Assembly (NCBI RefSeq): GCF_014672695.1
Contig: NZ_CP053923.1
Span: 1,041,295-1,047,582, forward strand
Origin: Defluviicoccus vanus
Lineage (GTDB): Bacteria; Pseudomonadota; Alphaproteobacteria; Rhodospirillales; Defluviicoccaceae
DNA: 6,288 bases
Direction: 5' to 3'
The notes beneath the pieces are model-generated. The model ran no database searches. It was not told where the DNA came from and saw only the letters and a list, made by a program, of their open reading frames with translations. Positions 1-6,277 of the stretch are shown in pieces (position 1 is the stretch's first letter; every line of letters begins with the position of its first letter). Made by a program: the position numbers and the translations under genes.

Positions 1-2
1 GC

Positions 3-77
3 CCGATCACATTGAGGCGACAGGCCGAACTGCACCGGCAGACGCCGCCGCCCGAGGAAACCACCACGGTGTCCTGA
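3..77 (+). CDS. possible C-terminal tail of HPr kinase/phosphorylase (partial)
   Basis: This frame is open from the left edge and ends at TGA 75-77, giving about 24 residues (PITLRRQAELHRQ, then a Pro/Glu/Thr tail). Third-position GC is about 83% (20 of 24 codons), against about 62% in the rapZ frame over the same bases, which suggests this frame is the coding one here. In alphaproteobacteria hprK commonly precedes this PTS cluster, and a '-P-I-T-L-R-' stretch near the end would fit a short alphaproteobacterial HprK. None of the HprK catalytic motifs lies in the window, so identity rests on context. The alternative is that hprK ends at TGA 13-15 in another frame and these bases belong only to rapZ. 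Confidence 0.3.
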   Translation, partial: PITLRRQAELHRQTPPPEETTTVS

Positions 78-79
78 TC

Positions 80-982
80 GTGACCGGCATGTCTGGCGCC
101 GGCAAGACCACTGCTCTGAAATCGCTGGAAGATCTCGGTTACGAAACGATCGATCACCTGCCGCTTTACTTCTTGCCTCGCCTGTTCAAGCCGCTGGATG
201 ATGAACCCGAGCGGCCGATCGGACCGCTCGCCATCGGCTTTGATGTGCGGACGCTCGATTTCGATGTGCGCGGCTTTCTCGCCACCTACGATCGTCTGCG
301 CGGCAGCGAAGCGCTTCCCACCCGGCTGTTATTTCTCCAGTGTGACGACGAGGAACTGCACCGTCGCTACACCGCCACTCGGCATCGCCATCCGCTCGCG
401 CAAGAGCGGCCGGTGATGGAGGGGATCATCCGCGAACGAGAGCTGTTGGCACCCATCCGCGAGCGCGCCAACGTGGTGATCGACACCACCGGCCTTTCGC
501 CGGCAGAGCTGAAGCGGCTGCTGGCCGGCCATTTCGTCTCAGCGGATCACGCCGGCCTGATGATCCACGTGGTCTCCTTTTCCTTCCGCAGCGGCCTGCC
601 CCGGCACGCCGACCTGATTTTCGATGTTCGCTTCCTGGCCAATCCCTTCTACGTGCCGTCGCTGCGCACGTTGACCGGGCGCGATCAGCCTGTCGCCGAC
701 CATATTGCCGCCGATCCCAACTGCGGATTGTTCTTTGCTAATCTCACACGCTTGCTTGAACCGCTGCTTCCGCGCTACGACGCGGAAGGAAAATGCTATC
801 TGACCATCGGCGTCGGCTGCACCGGCGGGCGGCATCGGTCGGTATTTGTTGCCGAGAAGCTCGCGGCTTGGCTGCAAAGGCGCAACTTGCGCGTGGATTT
901 GACCCATCGCGATCTGGATCCGTCGGCAAACCACATCGAAGTTACGCCGAGGAGCGGCAACGAGGACAGCAAAGAACCATGA
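80..982 (+). CDS. rapZ: RapZ-family P-loop nucleotide-binding protein (RNase adapter family), start uncertain
   Basis: Cytosolic RapZ/YvcJ-family protein. In E. coli RapZ binds glucosamine-6-phosphate and guides RNase E to the sRNA GlmZ; the role in alphaproteobacteria is not settled. Numbering from GTG 80 (300 aa; E. coli has 284): Walker A GMSGAGKT at 3-10, the family TR-RHPL stretch near 97-102, FDVRFLANP before residue 190, and the C-terminal signature GCTGGRHRSV at 246-255. Odd points: residue 190 is Phe (His in E. coli), and the tail after HRDL is acidic (ends SGNEDSKEP) instead of basic. GTG 80 is the only ordinary start codon in the window for this frame, but the frame is open to base 2, and the codons just before it encode VLI, which completes the beta strand before the P-loop (VLIVTGMSGAGK). 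The true start is therefore probably upstream of the window or a rare codon such as CTG 74. The stop overlaps the next ATG (ATGA). The family is certain; the start is not. Confidence 0.9.
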   Translation: MTGMSGAGKTTALKSLEDLGYETIDHLPLYFLPRLFKPLDDEPERPIGPLAIGFDVRTLDFDVRGFLATYDRLRGSEALPTRLLFLQCDDEELHRRYTATRHRHPLAQERPVMEGIIRERELLAPIRERANVVIDTTGLSPAELKRLLAGHFVSADHAGLMIHVVSFSFRSGLPRHADLIFDVRFLANPFYVPSLRTLTGRDQPVADHIAADPNCGLFFANLTRLLEPLLPRYDAEGKCYLTIGVGCTGGRHRSVFVAEKLAAWLQRRNLRVDLTHRDLDPSANHIEVTPRSGNEDSKEP

Positions 983-1386
983 TCGGAATGGTCATCGTTA
1001 CCCATGGTCGACTGGCGGAGGAACTCATCAACGCGCTTGAGCACGTTGTCGGTCGCCAAGTCAACATCACCCCCGTTTGCATCGGCCCCGATGACGACAT
1101 GGAGCAACGCCGCGCCAACATCCTCGACTGCGTCGCCCAGGCTGAGGAAGGCAACGGTGTGATTTTGCTCACCGACATGTTCGGGGGCACCCCCTCTAAT
1201 CTCGCCATCTCCATCATGGACAAGGCCAACGTGGAGGTCATCGCCGGGGTCAACCTGCCGATGCTGATCAAGCTTGCAAGCGTGCGCCAGACCGAATCTT
1301 TGGAAGAAGCGGCGGAAAGTGCTCAGGAGGCGGGGCGGAAATACATTAACATTGCATCAAGGCTGCTCACCCAAGACGAAAATTGA
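979..1386 (+). CDS. PTS mannose-type EIIA component (regulatory PTS)
   Basis: Single-domain EIIA of the mannose/fructose family, 135 aa, cytosolic, accepting phosphate from phospho-HPr. Phosphoacceptor His9 lies in MVIVTHGRLAEEL, where E. coli ManX has His10. DMFGGTPSN at 66-74 is the conserved loop of the fold. Length is that of a free-standing EIIA domain; no EIIB, EIIC or EIID follows, so a regulatory output is more likely than sugar transport. In related alphaproteobacteria such EIIA proteins are encoded beside hprK and ptsH and are often called manX or EIIA-Man. The ATG shares ATGA with the rapZ stop, a layout typical of translational coupling, and GAGGA at 962-966 lies 12 bases upstream. 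A longer frame starting at 793 exists, but it would run inside rapZ and adds no family sequence. The gene ends at TGA 1384-1386. Confidence 0.93.
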   Translation: MIGMVIVTHGRLAEELINALEHVVGRQVNITPVCIGPDDDMEQRRANILDCVAQAEEGNGVILLTDMFGGTPSNLAISIMDKANVEVIAGVNLPMLIKLASVRQTESLEEAAESAQEAGRKYINIASRLLTQDEN

Positions 1387-1394
1387 GCGGTCGG

Positions 1395-1688
1395 ATGGTC
1401 GAGTACAGTCGCGATGGCAATATCCTTAAGTGCATTGCCGTTATCGCCAACCGTCGAGGCCTGCATGCCCGCGCCGCGGCCAAATTCGTCAAACTGGCTT
1501 CGGGCTTCGACGCAGAGATTACAGTGTCGAAGCGCGGCCAAACGGTTTCCGGCCGCTCAATTCTCGGCCTGATGATGCTGGCTGCCGGACCTGGAACGGA
1601 AATCGAAATTGCCGCCGTCGGCCGTGAAGCGGAAGACGCGATCGAAAGCTTAGGGAGTATCATCGAAGCTCGATTTGACGAAGACTGA
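1395..1688 (+). CDS. ptsH: HPr phosphocarrier protein
   Basis: HPr shuttles phosphate from Enzyme I to EIIA. Protein of 97 aa from ATG 1395. Active-site His24 sits in RRGLHARAAAKF, and Ser55 in GRSILGLMML is the site phosphorylated by HPr kinase in species that have it. The 31-residue spacing equals the classical His15-Ser46 spacing, so both control sites are kept. The Ser55 motif supports the idea that hprK lies just upstream. Start choice: ATG 1395 is preceded by GAGCGG (1385-1390) at short spacing. A TTG at 1383 overlapping the EIIA stop (TTGA) would add four residues (MSGR) and cannot be excluded, because it would continue the overlapping-junction pattern. The N-terminal 8-10 residues precede the HPr fold in either case. 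Confidence 0.93.
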   Translation: MVEYSRDGNILKCIAVIANRRGLHARAAAKFVKLASGFDAEITVSKRGQTVSGRSILGLMMLAAGPGTEIEIAAVGREAEDAIESLGSIIEARFDED

Positions 1689-1756
1689 AATCGCACCGCC
1701 GATGTCACGGTCGCAACCGGCGGTCGACCAACTGAAGACACAAAGAAACTCGTATA

Positions 1757-1775
1757 GGCGGGATGAACATCCGCC
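1757..1775 (+). promoter_or_regulatory. hairpin immediately upstream of the ptsI ribosome binding site
   Basis: GGCGG (1757-1761) pairs with CCGCC (1771-1775) around a 9-base loop, with a possible extra G-T pair inside. An alternative pairing GGAT/ATCC with a GAAC loop uses the same bases. The 3' arm ends directly before AGGGGAGG at 1776-1783, so it could influence access to the ribosome binding site or mark a processing point. Short GC-rich repeats arise easily by chance in such DNA. Confidence 0.3.
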
Positions 1776-1783
1776 AGGGGAGG
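1776..1783 (+). promoter_or_regulatory. ribosome binding site deciding the ptsI start
   Basis: AGGGGAGG is a strong purine-rich Shine-Dalgarno sequence just before ATG 1786 (AGGGG ends 5 bases away, the second GGAGG match 2 bases away). It favours ATG 1786 over TTG 1675 for ptsI. Confidence 0.6.
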
Positions 1784-1785
1784 AA

Positions 1786-3570
1786 ATGACCGAGAGCATT
1801 GTCTTGGAGCGAGTCGTCGAAGGTCTCGGCGTCTCGCCCGGAATAGGTGTTGGCGTCGCGTATGTCTGCGAGGCTGGCAAGCCGCGAATCCCGGAGTATA
1901 GGATCCGGTACGCGGATGTGGCCATTGAACAGCGCCGGCTGCGCGGAGCGATCCTCAAGGCACGCCGCCAGATCGGGCGGTTGCGTGGCAAGGCGCGTGC
2001 CCGCGCTCAAACCACTCCCGGGCTCGCCGCCCAGGAACTGATCTATCTCCTTGAAGCCTACCAGCAGATCCTCAAAGACTCACGGCTCGTGCGCGGCGCC
2101 CAGTCCCGCATCATTCATGAGCAGGTCAATGCCGAGGCGGCGGTGCAGATGGAACTCGGCACCATCTGCGAAGGTTTCCGCAGCATTCAGGACCCCTATC
2201 TCGCCGCACGCATCGATGATATTCGCGAAGTGGGCAATCGCATCCTGGCGCAGCTCACCCGCTCTCCCGGTAAATTGCTGCTGACAATTCCATCCGGATG
2301 CATCCTCGTCGCCGAAGAGGTGACGCCGGCGGATACGGCGCAGCTCGATCCCGAGCACGTCATCGGCATCGCCGCCCAGATGGGCGGAGCACAGGGACAC
2401 ACCGCGATCATGGCGCGGGCGCTGGGGCTTCCGGCGGTGCTCGGCGCGCCAGGGCTGCTTGACGTCGTCCGCACCGGCGATCCGCTGCTGATCGATGGTG
2501 ATCTCGGTCGAGTGGTGATTCACCCCTCCGCCCGCTCACTCAGCGTCTATCGGCGACGATGTGGTAAGCGCCGGCTGGAGGAACGCAACCTGCAGCGGCT
2601 GGCTACCAAACCGGCCGTAACCCGCGACGGCGTGGCGGTGCGACTGCAGGCCAACGTCGAGCTTCCCATCGAAATGGATCATGTGGTTGCGGTCGGCGCC
2701 TGTGGCATCGGCCTGTTGCGTACTGAATTCCTGTTCATGAATCGCACCGTTCCTCCCGATGAGGAGGAGCAGTTTGAAGTTCTCCGCAGCATCGTCATGC
2801 GGGCCGGCGGCCAGCCGGTCACCATGCGCACCCTCGATCTCGGCGGCGACAAGGGGGAAGCCTGCTTCGTGCACCAGTTCGGTGACAGCGTCACCTCCGC
2901 CCTTGGCGTCCGCGGCATCCGCCTGTCGCTCGCTCGCACCGAATTGCTCGAAGTGCAGCTTCGCGCCATGCTGCGGGCGAGCGCCTTTGGCCCGGTGCGG
3001 ATTCTGCTGCCGATGGTCACCTCCGTCTCGGAGGTCCGCGCCGCACGCGAGATTCTTGCCCGCGCCGCGCGCCGCCTCCACCAGCGTGGCGTCGAGTTTC
3101 CCACCGCGCTGCCACCAGTCGGAACGATGATCGAGGTGCCGGCGGCGGTGCTCATCGCCGATGCGCTGACCCAGATCAGCGAATTCTTCGCCATCGGTTC
3201 CAACGATCTGACCATGTACACACTGGCCATCGATCGCGCCGACGAACGTGTCGCCCACCTGTACAATCCGCTGCACCCGGCGGTGCTGCGCTTGATCCGG
3301 CTCACCGTCGACGCCGCCCGCCGCGCCCACATTCCGGTCAGCATCTGTGGTGAAATCGCCGGTGATCCGCGCTTCGCCCCGCTGCTGCTCGGCCTCGGCC
3401 TGCATGAGTTGTCGATGGCGGCGAGCAGCATTCCCCGCGTCAAGCGCCGCATCGTCAACACGGATCTGGCTGCCGCCACGGCGATGGCAGAGACGATTTT
3501 GAAGGAAAGCGATCCCGTCCGCATCCAGATCCTCCTCGACGAGAACGAAGAGGGGGACGAGGAAGGGTGA
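1786..3570 (+). CDS. ptsI: phosphoenolpyruvate-protein phosphotransferase (PTS Enzyme I)
   Basis: First enzyme of the PTS: autophosphorylates from PEP and phosphorylates HPr; cytosolic dimer. It has 594 aa from ATG 1786, beginning with the family start region EGLGVSPGIGVG, and no N-terminal GAF domain, unlike PtsP (EI-Ntr). Phosphorylated His205 is in GGAQGHTAIMAR. PEP-site residues are Arg312 (GLLRTEFLFM), Arg348 (MRTLDLGGDK), Glu450 (MIEVPAA), Asp474 (GSNDLT) and Cys521 (SICGEIAGD). The spacings His205-Arg312 (107), Arg312-Arg348 (36), Glu450-Asp474 (24) and Asp474-Cys521 (47) match E. coli EI as I know it, so the enzyme should be active. The tail is acidic (ends NEEGDEEG). TTG 1675 would add 37 residues and overlap ptsH; it is rejected because of the strong ribosome binding site at 1776-1783 and the family start. 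It follows ptsH by 97 bases and is probably co-transcribed. Confidence 0.95.
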   Translation: MTESIVLERVVEGLGVSPGIGVGVAYVCEAGKPRIPEYRIRYADVAIEQRRLRGAILKARRQIGRLRGKARARAQTTPGLAAQELIYLLEAYQQILKDSRLVRGAQSRIIHEQVNAEAAVQMELGTICEGFRSIQDPYLAARIDDIREVGNRILAQLTRSPGKLLLTIPSGCILVAEEVTPADTAQLDPEHVIGIAAQMGGAQGHTAIMARALGLPAVLGAPGLLDVVRTGDPLLIDGDLGRVVIHPSARSLSVYRRRCGKRRLEERNLQRLATKPAVTRDGVAVRLQANVELPIEMDHVVAVGACGIGLLRTEFLFMNRTVPPDEEEQFEVLRSIVMRAGGQPVTMRTLDLGGDKGEACFVHQFGDSVTSALGVRGIRLSLARTELLEVQLRAMLRASAFGPVRILLPMVTSVSEVRAAREILARAARRLHQRGVEFPTALPPVGTMIEVPAAVLIADALTQISEFFAIGSNDLTMYTLAIDRADERVAHLYNPLHPAVLRLIRLTVDAARRAHIPVSICGEIAGDPRFAPLLLGLGLHELSMAASSIPRVKRRIVNTDLAAATAMAETILKESDPVRIQILLDENEEGDEEG

Positions 3571-3584
3571 GCGCTGCGGCAACG

Positions 3585-4619
3585 TTAGGACGCCGCCGGC
3601 ACCCCCTTGGTGGTGGAGTATTCGAAATGCAGCGCTTCGCCCGGATGCACCACCGGGTGGGCAGCATGTGCGGCCGTCGCCGCCTCAGCAAAGCCGGTCA
3701 GGATCAGCTTGAGCTTGCCGGGATAGCTGGCGATATCGCCGATGGCAAATACCCCCGCCGATCCGGCGGAGCAGGTTGACGGATCGATGGCCACATGGTT
3801 GCGGTAGAGATTGAGCCCCCAGCGCGCGATCGGTCCCAAATCCTGCGACAGGCCGAAAAACGGCAGGAGGACATCCGCGGCAAGCGTCCGCGTCTGGCCA
3901 TCGAGATCACGCACAACGACGCCGGTAAGCTGTTTGCCCTCGCCCTCCAGACCCGCAAGCTGGAACGGAACGACAAGCTCGATCGTTCCCGCAGCTGCCA
4001 GCCGCCGCAGCTTCTGCACGCTGTCAGGGGCGGCGCGGAACTTGTCACGCCGGTGCACCACCGCAACGCTGGCGGCAATCTCGGCGAGCGATACGGCCCA
4101 ATCCACCGCCGAGTCACCGCCGCCGGCGATCACCACCCGGCGATCGCGATAGTCGTCGCGCCGCCGGACCAGATACTGGACTCCCGAGCCCGCCGGCTGC
4201 TGTTCGAAGTGCTGGATATGGGCGAGCGGCGGCCGATTCGGCCCGAAGGAACCGACGCCGGCCGCAAGGATGACCACCGCCGCATCGATGCCAACACCGG
4301 CCGAGGTCCCCAGAAACCAGCGGTCGGTCGGCAGCCGTTTCAGTTCAATGACTTGCTGGCCAAGATGATAGACGGGATGAAAGAGCGCCGCCTGCGTCTG
4401 CAACCGGTCGATGAGTTCTCCGCCAAGGATTTGCGGAAAGCCCGGAATGTCGTAAATGGGCTTTTCCGGATAAAGTGCGGTGCACTGGCCTCCCGCCACG
4501 TCGAGCACATCGATGACATGAGACGCCATGCCCAGCATGCCACACTCGAAAATGGCGAACAGGCCCACCGGCCCGGCCCCGATGATCGCCACGTCGGTCC
4601 GGAATGAGGTCGAAGTCAT
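3585..4619 (-). CDS. ferredoxin/flavodoxin--NADP+ reductase, thioredoxin-reductase-like type
   Basis: FAD enzyme moving electrons between NADPH and ferredoxin or flavodoxin; 344 aa, the usual family length. FAD-binding GAGPVG at 14-19 follows a beta strand (DVAII). CTALYPEKPIYDIPGFP at 46-62 is typical of this type. The NADPH domain has GGGDSA at 166-171 and HRRDKFR at 189-195, whose arginines bind the 2'-phosphate of NADPH. GDIASYPGKLKLI at 294-306 is the C-terminal FAD motif. The CxxC pair of true thioredoxin reductases is absent, which supports ferredoxin reductase instead. ATG (complement of 4617-4619) was chosen because the P-loop-like GAGPVG follows at the usual distance; GGGGG eight bases upstream is a weak ribosome binding site. 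The frame stays open further upstream, into tsaE antisense, without family sequence. It is the only minus-strand gene here: its stop is 14 bases from that of ptsI and its start is 130 bases from tsaE. Confidence 0.93.
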   Translation of the reverse strand: MTSTSFRTDVAIIGAGPVGLFAIFECGMLGMASHVIDVLDVAGGQCTALYPEKPIYDIPGFPQILGGELIDRLQTQAALFHPVYHLGQQVIELKRLPTDRWFLGTSAGVGIDAAVVILAAGVGSFGPNRPPLAHIQHFEQQPAGSGVQYLVRRRDDYRDRRVVIAGGGDSAVDWAVSLAEIAASVAVVHRRDKFRAAPDSVQKLRRLAAAGTIELVVPFQLAGLEGEGKQLTGVVVRDLDGQTRTLAADVLLPFFGLSQDLGPIARWGLNLYRNHVAIDPSTCSAGSAGVFAIGDIASYPGKLKLILTGFAEAATAAHAAHPVVHPGEALHFEYSTTKGVPAAS

Positions 4620-4749
4620 GGAATCGGCCCCCGTGTTTCGATCTGCTGTTGATGGATGTTCGTCGTACCTACCATGGCGGCTTCGCCGCTTCCGCGCAAG
4701 CATCGGTGCCAACAGTATGCTGCGCCGTGCACAAACGGGGGTGCCAGCG
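4620..4749. promoter_or_regulatory. divergent intergenic region between the reductase gene and tsaE
   Basis: These 130 bases must hold the promoter of the minus-strand reductase and possibly one for tsaE. I looked on both strands and found no convincing -35/-10 pair. TATGCT at 4716-4721 resembles a -10 box but has no matching -35 box 16-18 bases upstream. A short perfect hairpin GCGGC-TTC-GCCGC lies at 4677-4689 without a T-run. ACGGGGG occurs before both starts and may be the weak ribosome binding site of each. The promoter role is inferred from layout only. Confidence 0.35.
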
Positions 4750-5232
4750 ATGCTGCCGACGATCGCCGAACAAACCCTCGCCGACCAGCAGGCCACCGAA
4801 CATCTCGCTGCCAGCCTGGCTAGGATCGCCCGCCGCGGTGATATATTCGCCCTTGAGGGTGATCTTGGCAGCGGCAAGACCGTTTTCGCCCGCGCCTTCA
4901 TCCGGGCGCGTGGCTGCGTCGACGAGGACGTGCCCAGTCCCACCTTTACCCTCCTCCAGGTCTACGAGCCATCGCTGCCAGACGCCTGCCCGATCTACCA
5001 TTTCGACCTCTATCGGCTCGACGCGCCGGATGACGCCTGGGAACTCGACATCGAGGACGCGTTCGCCAGCGCCATCTGCCTGATCGAGTGGCCAGATCGC
5101 CTCGGCCCGCTGCTGCCAGCGCACGCGCTCTCGGTGCGCCTGCGCCCGGGGACAGCGGCGGAGCAGCGTCGCATTCAGCTCGCCGGCACGACAGCCTGGC
5201 GGCAACGTCTGCAGGAGACCGGCCTTGCCTGA
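4750..5232 (+). CDS. tsaE: tRNA threonylcarbamoyladenosine biosynthesis protein TsaE (ATPase)
   Basis: ATPase partner of TsaB and TsaD in forming N6-threonylcarbamoyladenosine at position 37 of ANN-decoding tRNAs; an essential cytosolic function in many bacteria. Protein of 160 aa, the normal family size. Walker A GDLGSGKT is at 37-44, preceded by the strand DIFAL. SPTFTLLQVYE, the YHFDLYRL segment and CLIEWPDRL follow in family order. ATG 4750 is chosen because it gives the usual short lead (about 36 residues before the P-loop) and has GGGGG nine bases upstream. In-frame alternatives are ATG 4717 and GTG 4741; the frame also runs back to 4528, antisense to the reductase, without family resemblance. 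The 3' end overlaps the next gene by eight bases, which suggests an operon with the amgK-like gene. Confidence 0.93.
   Translation: MLPTIAEQTLADQQATEHLAASLARIARRGDIFALEGDLGSGKTVFARAFIRARGCVDEDVPSPTFTLLQVYEPSLPDACPIYHFDLYRLDAPDDAWELDIEDAFASAICLIEWPDRLGPLLPAHALSVRLRPGTAAEQRRIQLAGTTAWRQRLQETGLA
5213..5217 (+). promoter_or_regulatory. ribosome binding site deciding a TTG start for amgK
   Basis: AGGAG lies inside the tsaE coding end, seven bases before TTG 5225. This ideal spacing, together with the lack of any in-frame ATG or GTG until codon 57 (ATG 5393), supports TTG as the start of the kinase gene. Confidence 0.6.
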
Positions 5233-5269
5233 TCGTTCCTTGCCTGATTGCTGCTTGTCAGATCGCGCT
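5225..5269 (+). repeat. three tandem 15-base near-repeats at the amgK start
   Basis: The units 5225-5239, 5240-5254 and 5255-5269 each begin with TTG, and the first two share TTGCCTGAT. Copies 1 and 2 match at 12 of 15 bases, 1 and 3 at 10, 2 and 3 at 9. They encode MPDRS, LPDCC and LSDRA, so each unit provides an in-frame TTG that could act as a start. Confidence 0.55.
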
Positions 5270-6277
5270 GGCCTCATCGACGCCTTCATCCGCGCCGCCG
5301 GCTGGCAGCCGGAACACCTGCGCCCGCTTGCCGGTGACGCCTCCTTCCGCCGCTATAGCCGTTTGGCCGATAATGGCCGCCGCGCGGTGCTGATGGATGC
5401 ACCGCCGGACCACGAAGACGTCCGCCCCTTCGTCCGCATCGCCCGTCATCTGGCCAACCTCGGCCTCAGCGCCCCCGCCATCCTCGCCGCCGACGAAACG
5501 GCCGGCCTGCTGCTGCTGGAGGACTTCGGCGACGCCACCTTTACCCGGCTGCTCGCCGATGGCACCAGCGAGCGCGATCTCTACCGCCTCGCCACCGACG
5601 TGCTGATCTATCTCCACCGCTTGGCGCCTGCCGTCGCCGCGCCCGCCGGTCTTCCCGCCTACGATGAGCGCCGCCTCCTCGACGAAGCGTTGCTGTTGAC
5701 CGACTGGTACCTCCCGGCGGTCACCGGCACGCCGATCTCCATCGCCGGCCGCGATGCCTGTGTGGCGGCTTGGCAGGACGCCCTGGCGCTTGTGATGCAG
5801 CTTCCACCGACGCTGGTGTTGCGCGATTTCCACGTGGACAACCTGATGCGCCTCGATGAGCGCGACGGCCTCGCCGCCTGCGGCCTGCTCGATTTTCAGG
5901 ACGCCGTTGCCGGCCCCGCCGCCTACGACCTGATGTCATTGCTCGAGGACGCGCGCCGCGACGTTTCGCCTCCGGTCAAGCAGGCGATGCTGCAGCGCTA
6001 CCTGCAAGCAATGGACATGGCCGATCGAGAGCAGTTCGCCGCCGCCTTTGCCGTGCTGGGCGCGCAGCGGCATGCCAAGGTGATCGGCATCTTCACCCGG
6101 CTGCACCGCCGCGACGGCAAGCCGATCTATCTCGGCCACATCCCCCGCGTCTGGCGCTTGCTGGAGGCGGCGCTGCAGCACCCGGCACTGGCGCCGGTGG
6201 CAGCCTGGTTCGATCGTCACTTGCCGCCAGCGCTGCGCCGCATGCCCGCGGTTGCCGACCAACAGGCCGGTCGTTGA
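5225..6277 (+). CDS. amgK: AmgK-like N-acetylmuramate/N-acetylglucosamine kinase (aminoglycoside phosphotransferase fold)
   Basis: Sugar kinase of the aminoglycoside-phosphotransferase superfamily, 350 aa. The AmgK group phosphorylates MurNAc (and GlcNAc) at the anomeric position in peptidoglycan recycling, bypassing de novo UDP-MurNAc synthesis and its fosfomycin-sensitive step. The N-lobe has the family GDASFRRYSRL segment and LLLLEDFGDATF. The catalytic loop LRDFHVDNLM gives base Asp201 and metal-binding Asn206. LLDFQDAVAGPAAYDLMSLLED follows, with the DFG-like Asp223, and is characteristic of AmgK. The C-terminus has VIGIFTRLHRRDGKP and the HPALAPVAAWFDRHLP ending. Start is TTG 5225, behind AGGAG; TTG 5240 and TTG 5255 are also in frame, in a 15-base near-repeat. 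It overlaps tsaE by eight bases and its stop overlaps the next ATG. Assignment to AmgK rests on these motifs plus the tsaE and probable murU neighbours; the exact substrate is inferred. Confidence 0.87.
   Translation: MPDRSLPDCCLSDRAGLIDAFIRAAGWQPEHLRPLAGDASFRRYSRLADNGRRAVLMDAPPDHEDVRPFVRIARHLANLGLSAPAILAADETAGLLLLEDFGDATFTRLLADGTSERDLYRLATDVLIYLHRLAPAVAAPAGLPAYDERRLLDEALLLTDWYLPAVTGTPISIAGRDACVAAWQDALALVMQLPPTLVLRDFHVDNLMRLDERDGLAACGLLDFQDAVAGPAAYDLMSLLEDARRDVSPPVKQAMLQRYLQAMDMADREQFAAAFAVLGAQRHAKVIGIFTRLHRRDGKPIYLGHIPRVWRLLEAALQHPALAPVAAWFDRHLPPALRRMPAVADQQAGR

Larger units (their letters stand above)
1689..1785 (+). other. ptsH-ptsI intercistronic leader
   Basis: These 97 bases form the only sizeable gap in the left block. 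They contain an inverted repeat ACCGCC (1695-1700)/GGCGGT (1719-1724) with an 18-base loop, and a tighter hairpin at 1757-1775. The ptsI frame is open across the gap back to TTG 1675, but that would-be extension does not resemble the Enzyme I N-terminus. No convincing -35/-10 pair and no T-rich terminator were seen. Confidence 0.4.

Noticed and set aside
1675..1785. TTG-initiated extension of ptsI overlapping ptsH
   Set aside because: ATG 1786 has a strong ribosome binding site and matches the usual Enzyme I N-terminus; the extra 37 residues look like an untranslated gap.
2536..3582. Long minus-strand open frame (348 codons) antisense to ptsI
   Set aside because: Its translation is rich in Arg, Ala, His and Gln with no family motifs, and it lies opposite a fully conserved Enzyme I. 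Long antisense frames are expected in GC-rich genes.
3576..3596. Inverted repeat GCGGC/GCCGC as a bidirectional terminator between ptsI and the reductase gene
   Set aside because: The stem is only five base pairs with an 11-base loop and no T-run on either strand, and it overlaps the reductase coding end.
3795..4607. Long + strand open frame (270 codons) antisense to the reductase
   Set aside because: The opposite strand encodes an intact, motif-complete reductase; this frame has shadow-like composition and no recognisable domain.
4677..4689. Perfect hairpin GCGGC-TTC-GCCGC as a terminator or operator
   Set aside because: Five-base-pair stem without a T-run, in DNA where such GC palindromes are common; noted only within the intergenic entry.
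4716..4721. TATGCT as a -10 promoter box for tsaE
   Set aside because: No -35-like hexamer is found at the proper distance upstream.
4528..4749. N-terminal extension of tsaE back to 4528
   Set aside because: It would run through the divergent intergenic region and antisense to the reductase start, and the added residues do not resemble TsaE; ATG 4750 gives the normal length.
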